Positions 1-4,567 of a DNA stretch of 6,025 bases are shown here, one piece after another. The position numbers were made by a program, and so were the translations under genes. The notes under the pieces were generated by a model. The model was not told where the DNA came from. It did not search any database and was given only the letters and a program-made list of their open reading frames with translations. Within the stretch, counting starts at the first letter, position 1. Each line of letters starts with the position of its first letter. Source of the DNA: Chloroflexota bacterium (GTDB taxonomy: Bacteria > Chloroflexota > UBA6077 > CF-72); assembly GCA_019242065.1 (NCBI GenBank), contig JAFAWJ010000509.1:1-6025 (forward strand), in the 5' to 3' direction.

Positions 1-1203
1 CCCGCCGCCAACGACATGCACCCTGTCGATCCTTCGGTCGGTGGCGGCTCCGAGCTGACGCAGGACCACGGCATACTTTAGCGCCAGGCTCTCCAGCAAG
101 ACGCGGACGAGCGTCGCCTGGTCTTCGGGCGGCGGCTGGCCAGTCTCCAGACAGACCGCACGCACGATCTCGGGTAACGTGCCCGGCTGCACGCGCAGGA
201 AGCGCTCGTCGTCGGGATCGACGAAGGCGGTGCACGGCCGCGCGGCCTCCGCCGCGCTGGTCAGTTGCGCGTAACTCAGCTGGGACCGGTGACGCACCAG
301 CTGGATCAGCCACAGGCCCATGACATTTTTGAGCACGCGAATGGTGTCGCCGACGCCGCCCTCGTTGGTCAGATTGCCCTCGCGCGCGGCGACGTTGAGG
401 ACCGGCTGGGGTTGCTCGACGCCGAGCAGCGACCACGTGCCCGAGCTCAAAAAGGCGGTGTGGCCGCAGCCGAGCAGCGGCGTCGCGGCAACCGCCGAGG
501 CCGTGTCGTGCGTACCCGGCGCGATGACGGTGACGTCGGCGCCGTCGTGCTGGAGCCGACCGACGATGGTTCCGGGCGGCACGATATCGGGAAAGATCTG
601 GAGCGGGATCCGCAGACTTGCGAGCATGCCCGAGGCCCACTGACGGCTGGTGACGTCGAGACACTGCGTCGTGGAGGCGTTGGTGTACTCTGCAACGTCG
701 CTGTTGCACAAGAAGTGATTGACGAGGTCGGCCATCATCAGCAGCCGGTGGGCACGCGCCAGGTCCTCGTCGCCGGACTCCACCATCGACAGCAGCTGGA
801 GCAACGTGTTGATCGGAATCAACTGAATGCCGGTGGTGGCGTACAGCGCTGGCTTCGACAGCCGTTGGAGGAGGACATCCAGCATCCCATGCGTGCGGGC
901 GTCGCGGTAATGGACGGGATTGGCCAGCAAGCGGCCGCGGCGATCCAGCAAGCCGAAGTCCACGCCCCAGGTGTCGACACCGAGACTGCGAATGGGTCCG
1001 CCGGCACGCGCGGCGCGGACTCCGTTCTGGACCTCCTCGAAGAGTCTGAGAAAATCCCAATAGAGGGTGGTCTGTAAGCGGACGGGAATATTGGGAAAGC
1101 GATGCGCTTCGTCCAGGCGGAGGCTCGAGCCATCGAAGGTGCCGACCAGGGCACGGCCGCTTTCGGCGCCTAGGTCGAGGGCCAGGAGTCGCAGGCTCGG
1201 GAT
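1..1203 (-). CDS. rhaB: Rhamnulokinase (FGGY-family carbohydrate kinase), C-terminus cut by window edge
   Basis: The product is expected to phosphorylate L-rhamnulose with ATP to L-rhamnulose-1-phosphate in the cytoplasmic L-rhamnose catabolic pathway. I translated the minus strand: 401 codons stay open to the left edge, against a usual family length of about 480-490 residues, so roughly the last 80-90 are missing. Visible motifs, counting from the ATC at 1203-1201, are the phosphate-binding loop DLGAESGR (residues 10-17), GVDTWGVDFG (75-84), TGIQLIPINTL (124-134), NEYTNASTTQ-like EYTNASTTQ (172-180), PGTHDTASAV with probable catalytic Asp233, SSGTWSLLG (253-261) and LTNEGGVGDTIRVLKNVMGLW (278-298). 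The LTNEGG...KNVMGLW block is what separates rhamnulokinases from xylulo- and glycerol kinases. The frame has no ATG, GTG or TTG at its 5' end. ATC at 1203 is chosen because AGGGGG (1217-1212) precedes it and it puts DLG where E. coli RhaB has it. CTG at 1194 is the alternative. Identity is firm; the start is not. Confidence 0.92.
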   Translation of the reverse strand, partial: MPSLRLLALDLGAESGRALVGTFDGSSLRLDEAHRFPNIPVRLQTTLYWDFLRLFEEVQNGVRAARAGGPIRSLGVDTWGVDFGLLDRRGRLLANPVHYRDARTHGMLDVLLQRLSKPALYATTGIQLIPINTLLQLLSMVESGDEDLARAHRLLMMADLVNHFLCNSDVAEYTNASTTQCLDVTSRQWASGMLASLRIPLQIFPDIVPPGTIVGRLQHDGADVTVIAPGTHDTASAVAATPLLGCGHTAFLSSGTWSLLGVEQPQPVLNVAAREGNLTNEGGVGDTIRVLKNVMGLWLIQLVRHRSQLSYAQLTSAAEAARPCTAFVDPDDERFLRVQPGTLPEIVRAVCLETGQPPPEDQATLVRVLLESLALKYAVVLRQLGAATDRRIDRVHVVGGG

Positions 1204-1210
1204 GAGAGTG

Positions 1211-1217
1211 TCCCCCT
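1211..1217 (-). promoter_or_regulatory. Putative ribosome binding site of rhaB
   Basis: The minus strand reads AGGGGGA here. It ends seven bases before the ATC at 1203-1201 and about sixteen before the CTG at 1194-1192, so spacing favours initiation at or near the ATC. This is the only purine-rich Shine-Dalgarno-like stretch in the 37-bp divergent gap and is the main reason for the start given to the kinase. Confidence 0.45.
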
Positions 1218-1240
1218 GTCGAGAATTGTAAAACCTCTAG

Positions 1241-1639
1241 ATGGACTGGAAACTCGAGGTCGTCGCGCTGCCCGTCACCGACATCGATCGAGCCAAACAT
1301 TTCTATACCGAGCAGGTGGGCTTCCACTGCGACGTCGACACGCAGGTCGGCGAGAACTTCCGAGTGGTGCAACTAACGCCGCCGGGCTCGGGCTGCTCGG
1401 TGAGTATGGTCAGCGGCTTCGCCGAGATGCAGCCCGGAACACTGAGGGGGCTACAGTTGACCGTTGCGGATGTCGAACAAGCGCGGCGTCAATTGGTCGA
1501 AGCCGGGGTCGAGGTGAGTCCGGTCAGGTTCATGGACAACGGGCAGTGGCGCGACGGACACGGCGGACCGTGGAATTCTTTCGTCTTCTTCAGCGATCCT
1601 GACGGCAATGGCTGGACGGTGCAGGAAAAGCCGGCCTGA
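1241..1639 (+). CDS. VOC-superfamily (glyoxalase/bleomycin-resistance fold) protein
   Basis: A 132-residue single-module VOC protein, probably cytoplasmic, made of two beta-alpha-beta-beta-beta units. The first is VVALPVTDIDRAKHFYTEQVGF (residues 7-28) followed by FRVVQLTPPGSGCSVSM (40-56). The second is LRGLQLTVADVEQARRQLVEAGVEV (69-92), ending with the typical FSDPDGNGWTVQE (117-129). This resembles the small actinobacterial/Chloroflexota-type glyoxalase-like proteins annotated only as VOC family; no substrate can be assigned. Glu129 sits where the C-terminal metal ligand normally lies. In remembered relatives the second-module position is often His (GLHL), but here it is Gln72, so metal binding is uncertain. 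The start at 1241 gives a standard N-terminus. No Shine-Dalgarno lies just upstream. A TGTAAA hexamer at 1227-1232, eight bases before the ATG, would suit a leaderless transcript. It is divergent from rhaB with a 37-bp gap; a shared role in rhamnose metabolism is not indicated. Confidence 0.9.
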   Translation: MDWKLEVVALPVTDIDRAKHFYTEQVGFHCDVDTQVGENFRVVQLTPPGSGCSVSMVSGFAEMQPGTLRGLQLTVADVEQARRQLVEAGVEVSPVRFMDNGQWRDGHGGPWNSFVFFSDPDGNGWTVQEKPA

Positions 1640-1876
1640 GCGTGCACACATCTGGGTGGTACTTCGCGCGCCTTAGAGTTACGCTTTTTCTCAAGTACTG
1701 AGACGCTGCACATTTGACGTAACGGATGCGCGCACAAGCCGTGGAGGAGAATCGTAATCATTTTGACATCTCCTGCGTGTAACAACCTCAACTATCACGG
1801 TCCCTGACCGGGCAATTTGTGTTTCACGACGTATAACTGTGTGTCGGCATATGCTTTTTTGAATAAAGGAGGGGCC
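1640..1876. other. Non-coding region upstream of the secreted protein gene
   Basis: No ORF here has a credible start, domain or ribosome binding site. The stretch is visibly more A+T-rich than the flanking genes. It holds a perfect -35-like TTGACA (1763-1768) and a -10-like TATAAC (1832-1837), but they are 63 bp apart and neither has a good partner at 16-18 bp. An inverted repeat AGGAGA/TCTCCT (1745-1750 and 1769-1774) brackets the TTGACA. A short GC hairpin CGGTC-CCT-GACCG lies at 1798-1810 without a following T-run. The promoter of the 1877 gene is most likely in the right half; I cannot fix it precisely. Confidence 0.5.
1865..1872 (+). promoter_or_regulatory. Strong Shine-Dalgarno that sets the start of the secreted protein
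   Basis: The sequence AAAGGAGG, followed by GGCC and then ATG at 1877, is close to a perfect anti-16S match. It decides between two in-frame starts: ATG at 1817, with no ribosome binding site and a 20-residue extension that would bury the signal peptide, and ATG at 1877, which yields a textbook signal peptide. Confidence 0.85.
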
Positions 1877-2788
1877 ATGCGGCTCGACATTCCGAAGGCT
1901 TTTGGTAGGTCCAGACTTCTTTCCGCGGCGGCGGCGTGTATGGCACTTATCGCCAGCATGGCGTCACCTGCGCTGGCGCAAACCACCGCCACCAGCGGCA
2001 GCGGCGGCTGGCAAGGGGGTCCGGGCGCCATTCTGGACAACACGTACGTTGGCTTCATCGATCAGCCCGCCGGTGGCGCCACCGTGCCCAGCAGCGGTTT
2101 CGTCGTCGGCGGCTGGTTCGTGGATACCACCGCTCAGGGTTGGGCCGGTGCCGACGCGATGCAGGTCTGGCTCGGCAGCATGGATGGCGGCGGCAAGATG
2201 CTCGCCCAGGGCATCGTCGGCCAGAACCGACCAGACGTCGGCAAGGCTCTTGGCAATCCGTATTATGCAAACTCGGGCTTTTCAGCCTCCGTGCCGAGCG
2301 GCTCTGTTCCTGCCGGATCTCAGACCGTGTATGTGTATATGCACACCGGCGGTAAGGGCTGGTGGTACAAGACCGTGAGCGTCACCGTGGGTGGTGGTAC
2401 GGCACCGGCGCCGCCGGCGGGTGGCGGCAGCAGCAGCACTCCGGCGAATCAGGCTGGTGGACCGCCAACGGTAAAGATCACCTCGCCGACTGAAGGTCAG
2501 AACGTGAGTGCCGCGGGCAGCGCGACGTTCACGATCACGGGCACGTCGGCGGATCCGACCACGGGCGGGGCGGGCATTGCCTCCGTGGACGTGTGGATCA
2601 ACGGCGAGCAGGGCTCCTCGGGCGGCACTGATCTCGGTCAGGCGACGTTGAACAGTGATGGGTCGTGGTCGCTGGCGTTCTCGCCGACCAAGTTCCCGTC
2701 GACGCATACCAATATCTATGCGTACGCGAAATCCAAGACGACCGGAAAGACGACGGAAACCATCCGCGGGTTCAACATCGTCGGCTAG
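1877..2788 (+). CDS. Secreted two-domain Ig-like protein of unknown function
   Basis: A 303-residue exported protein with no recognised enzymatic motif. Residues 1-34 form a Sec signal peptide: basic start (Lys7, Arg11, Arg13), hydrophobic core about 14-29, and a cleavage motif ALA at 32-34 before Gln35. Cys21 lies inside the core, so it is not a lipobox. Residues about 55-171 form the first module, with GFIDQPAGGATV, GGWFVDTTA, AMQVWLG, NRPDVGKALGNPYYANSGF and YVYMHTGGKGWWYKTVSVTV. The RPDV...GNPxYANSGF pattern occurs in repeated beta-sandwich modules of bacterial surface proteins. Residues 172-195 are a Gly/Ala/Pro/Ser linker. Residues 196-303 resemble a bacterial Ig-like domain: PPTVKITSPTEGQNV, then DVWINGE, a DLGQATLNSDGSWSLAF segment and a final strand FNIVG. 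There is no C-terminal anchor or LPXTG, so it is probably released or held non-covalently. A role in adhesion or carbohydrate/surface binding is only a guess. It appears to be its own transcription unit. Confidence 0.9.
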   Translation: MRLDIPKAFGRSRLLSAAAACMALIASMASPALAQTTATSGSGGWQGGPGAILDNTYVGFIDQPAGGATVPSSGFVVGGWFVDTTAQGWAGADAMQVWLGSMDGGGKMLAQGIVGQNRPDVGKALGNPYYANSGFSASVPSGSVPAGSQTVYVYMHTGGKGWWYKTVSVTVGGGTAPAPPAGGGSSSTPANQAGGPPTVKITSPTEGQNVSAAGSATFTITGTSADPTTGGAGIASVDVWINGEQGSSGGTDLGQATLNSDGSWSLAFSPTKFPSTHTNIYAYAKSKTTGKTTETIRGFNIVG

Positions 2789-2804
2789 TCGTTCCTCGGT
2801 TCGA

Positions 2805-2843
2805 GAGTCACGGTTTGTCTCTCACCGGGACCGACCGTGACTC
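2805..2843. repeat. Perfect 10-bp inverted repeat after the secreted protein gene
   Basis: GAGTCACGGT (2805-2814) and ACCGTGACTC (2834-2843) are exact reverse complements separated by 19 bases. The repeat begins 16 bases past the stop of the secreted protein, a usual place for a terminator, but the right arm is followed by ATCCGCG and not by a T-run. It may be a factor-dependent terminator, an mRNA-stabilising 3' hairpin, or an operator for the downstream acyl-CoA dehydrogenase gene. A small CTCG-GTT-CGAG hairpin (2795-2805) touches its left arm. Confidence 0.6.
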
Positions 2844-2924
2844 ATCCGCGATGTCTACAGTTCATCTCTTGTCACTCGCGAGTTTGGTGAGTAGACCACT
2901 TGTAACCCGCGACTCGACGGGCTG

Positions 2925-4088
2925 ATGGACTTTGGACTTACCGACCTGCAGGAATCCGTTCGCCGCGAGGCGCGGGCTCTTGCAGGCGGCTTTTCTCTTG
3001 ACTACTGGGCCGAGCACGACCGCCAGGCGAGCTACCCCTGGGAGTTCGTCCGCGCCTTTGCCGACGCCGGCTGGCTGGGCGTGCTCATCCCGGCGGCCTA
3101 CGGCGGCGCTGGGCTCGGACTGACCGAAGCCGGCCTCCTGCTGCAGGCCATCGCTCGCTCAGGCGCCGGCACCAGCGGCGCAGCGGCCATCCACTTCTAT
3201 GTGTTCCCGCTGACGCCGATCATCCACTACGGCTCGGAATTCCTGAAGCAGACGTACCTGCCCCGCGCCGCGCGCGGCGACATGCTCGTGGCCTTCGGCG
3301 TCACCGAGCCGACCGCTGGCTCGGATACGTCGCGCACCAGCACGACGGCCCGGCATGACGGCTCGCGCTGGGTCATCACCGGGCAGAAGCTGTGGACCAC
3401 CAATGCTCAGAATGCCGACCGCATCCTGCTCCTGGCGCGCACCGCCCCGCGCCCGCCCGAGGCGCCGCTGGATGGGCTGACCTTGTTTTTCACGCGACTG
3501 GATCGCGAGCGGTGCACGATCCGCCGCATCGACAAGCTGGGCCGCGCTGCGGTGGACAGCAATGAAGTCTTCATCGACGGCCTGATTGCCACCGATGACG
3601 AGGTGGTTGGCGAGGTGGGTCGCGGCTTCTATCACCTGCTGGCGGGGCTGAATCCTGAGCGGATTGTGATTGCGCTCGAGGCGGTGGGCATGGGGCAGTG
3701 GGCCGTGGAGTACGCGGCTGACTATGCGCGGGGGCGGATCGTGTTCGACCGGCCGATTGGGCAGAATCAGGCGATTGCCCATCCGCTTGCTGACGTGTGG
3801 GCTGAGCTGCAAGCGGCCGAGCTGCTTGGCTGGCAGGCGGCCTGGTTGTTTGATCAGGGTCGGGCGTGTGGGGCGGAGGCCAATGCGGCGAAGCTGCTCG
3901 GCGCCCGCGCGGGGTTTCGGGCGTGCGACGCGGCGCTGCAGACGTTTGGGGGGTTGGGGTATGCGCGGGAGACGCACGTGGAGCGGCTCTGGCGGGAGGT
4001 GCGGCTGTATGAGCTCGCACCGATCAGTCAGGAGATGGTGCTCAACTACCTTGCGGAGCACGTGCTGGGGCTCCCGAAAAGCTATTGA
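2925..4088 (+). CDS. Acyl-CoA dehydrogenase (FAD-dependent)
   Basis: A 387-residue flavoprotein of the acyl-CoA dehydrogenase family, which introduces a trans-2,3 double bond into an acyl-CoA and passes electrons to electron-transfer flavoprotein. Length is normal. The N-terminal helical domain spans about 5-120 (LQESVRREARAL, AYGGAGLGLTEAGLLL). The middle beta domain begins with the signature FGVTEPTAGSDTSRT (124-138), followed by WVITGQKLWTTNA (149-161), which contact FAD and substrate. The C-terminal helical domain has DRPIGQNQAIAHPLADV (275-291), AAKLLGARAGFRACDAALQTFGGLGYARE (321-349) and the end motif LAPISQEMVLNYLAEHVLGLPKSY (364-387). Glu363 in the LYELAPIS segment aligns roughly with the catalytic Glu of IYEGT in medium-chain enzymes. 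Chain-length specificity cannot be read. The start ATG at 2925 gives a standard N-terminus, but the upstream Shine-Dalgarno is weak (GACGGG). The 3' end overlaps the convergent regulator by 7 bp. No CoA ligase, ETF or hydratase is adjacent. Confidence 0.95.
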   Translation: MDFGLTDLQESVRREARALAGGFSLDYWAEHDRQASYPWEFVRAFADAGWLGVLIPAAYGGAGLGLTEAGLLLQAIARSGAGTSGAAAIHFYVFPLTPIIHYGSEFLKQTYLPRAARGDMLVAFGVTEPTAGSDTSRTSTTARHDGSRWVITGQKLWTTNAQNADRILLLARTAPRPPEAPLDGLTLFFTRLDRERCTIRRIDKLGRAAVDSNEVFIDGLIATDDEVVGEVGRGFYHLLAGLNPERIVIALEAVGMGQWAVEYAADYARGRIVFDRPIGQNQAIAHPLADVWAELQAAELLGWQAAWLFDQGRACGAEANAAKLLGARAGFRACDAALQTFGGLGYARETHVERLWREVRLYELAPISQEMVLNYLAEHVLGLPKSY

Positions 4089-4525
4089 TTTCTCCTCTGG
4101 CAGCTCTCGCAGAGGCCTGAGAATTCGAGGGTGTGGGTGTCGACGCGGAACTTGAGCTGGGCGGCGAGGCGCAGGATCTCGGCTTCTACGTCTGTGGCAT
4201 CCACGGGCAGGACCGCGTTGCAGCCGCTGCACAGCAGGTGATGGTGGTGGCCTTCGTCACACAGCGTGTAGCCGTGGCAGCCGTCGACGTGGACGCGGGT
4301 GAGCATGCCATGGCGCTCGAGCAGGTCCAGCGTGCGGTACACCGTGGCGCGGCCCACGCCCTGGGGGTGCAGCTCATACGAGAGCGCTTCGGGATTGATC
4401 ACGCCAGGCTGGGCGACCAGCGCACGCACCACGATCTCACGCGGCCCCGTCATGCGCTCGCCGGAGTCAGCCAGGCGACGCAGTAACCAGTCGGCGCGGG
4501 AGCGGTTCAGGCCACGGGTGACCAT
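4082..4525 (-). CDS. Fur-family metal-responsive repressor, probably Zur/Fur-like
   Basis: A 147-residue cytoplasmic DNA-binding regulator. Residues about 15-85 form the winged helix, with the recognition-helix signature GVGRATVYRTLDLLERHG (56-73). Residues 86-147 form the dimerisation domain: CDEGHHHHLLCSGC (89-102) carries the His cluster 93-96 and the first CxxC (Cys99/Cys102). A second CxxC (Cys139/Cys142) lies in THTLEFSGLCESC, with His131 as another likely metal ligand. Both CxxC pairs of the structural zinc site are intact. The HHHHLLC pattern is more like Zur/FurB than classical iron Fur (usually HHDHLIC), but metal specificity cannot be settled from sequence. ATG at 4525 gives about ten more N-terminal residues than typical Zur. 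Met25 (4453) is an alternative, but neither start has a good Shine-Dalgarno. The upstream 42-bp gap holds a palindrome, suggesting autoregulation. It lies downstream of and codirectional with the MFS exporter. Confidence 0.93.
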   Translation of the reverse strand: MVTRGLNRSRADWLLRRLADSGERMTGPREIVVRALVAQPGVINPEALSYELHPQGVGRATVYRTLDLLERHGMLTRVHVDGCHGYTLCDEGHHHHLLCSGCNAVLPVDATDVEAEILRLAAQLKFRVDTHTLEFSGLCESCQRRNQ

Positions 4526-4540
4526 GTATCACAACGATAC
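4526..4540. promoter_or_regulatory. Candidate autoregulatory operator of the Fur/Zur gene
   Basis: The plus strand reads GTATC-acaac-GATAC, a perfect 5-bp inverted repeat in a 15-bp site. This matches the size of a 7-1-7 Fur-family box, where the arms would agree at 5 of 7 positions. It abuts the start codon at 4525 and overlaps the putative -10 hexamer, as expected for a repressor site. It does not match any Fur or Zur consensus I can recall exactly. Confidence 0.45.
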
Positions 4541-4562
4541 GCCTCATGAGATGTCAGAGCAA
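4534..4562 (-). promoter_or_regulatory. Putative promoter of the Fur/Zur gene
   Basis: On the minus strand TTGCTC (4562-4557) is followed after exactly 17 bp by TATCGT (4539-4534), which fits the TAnnnT form of a -10 element. The -10 ends eight bases before the ATG at 4525, so transcription would begin at or next to the start codon. This agrees with the absence of a Shine-Dalgarno and would make the mRNA leaderless. The -35 matches the consensus at only three positions, so this is a moderate call. Confidence 0.35.
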
Positions 4563-4567
4563 CAAAG

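Noticed and set aside
265..1077. Long plus-strand open frame of 270 codons
   Set aside because: It lies antisense to the rhamnulokinase, whose translation matches family motifs throughout. The plus-strand peptide is low-complexity and rich in Arg, Gln and Gly without recognisable domains, as is usual for GC-rich shadow frames.
1659..1698. GTACTT/AAGTAC inverted repeat with a T-run nearby as a terminator
   Set aside because: The arms are only 6 bp with 28 bases between them, and the T-run (1685-1689) is inside the loop and not after the stem.
1798..1810. CGGTC-CCT-GACCG hairpin as a terminator for the VOC gene
   Set aside because: The stem is only 5 bp, it lies about 160 bp past the VOC stop, and no T-run follows.
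1817..1876. Upstream in-frame ATG extending the secreted protein by 20 residues
   Set aside because: It has no ribosome binding site and would place a non-signal sequence before the signal peptide. The strong AAAGGAGG directly before 1877 settles the start.
3159..4232. Minus-strand open frame of 357 codons
   Set aside because: It is antisense to the acyl-CoA dehydrogenase and runs into the Fur/Zur gene. It is very rich in Arg, Pro and His with no domain, so it is a codon-bias shadow.
4543..4550. CTCATGAG palindrome upstream of the Fur/Zur gene as a separate operator
   Set aside because: An 8-bp palindrome is weak evidence, and the better-placed GTATC/GATAC repeat already explains the likely control site.
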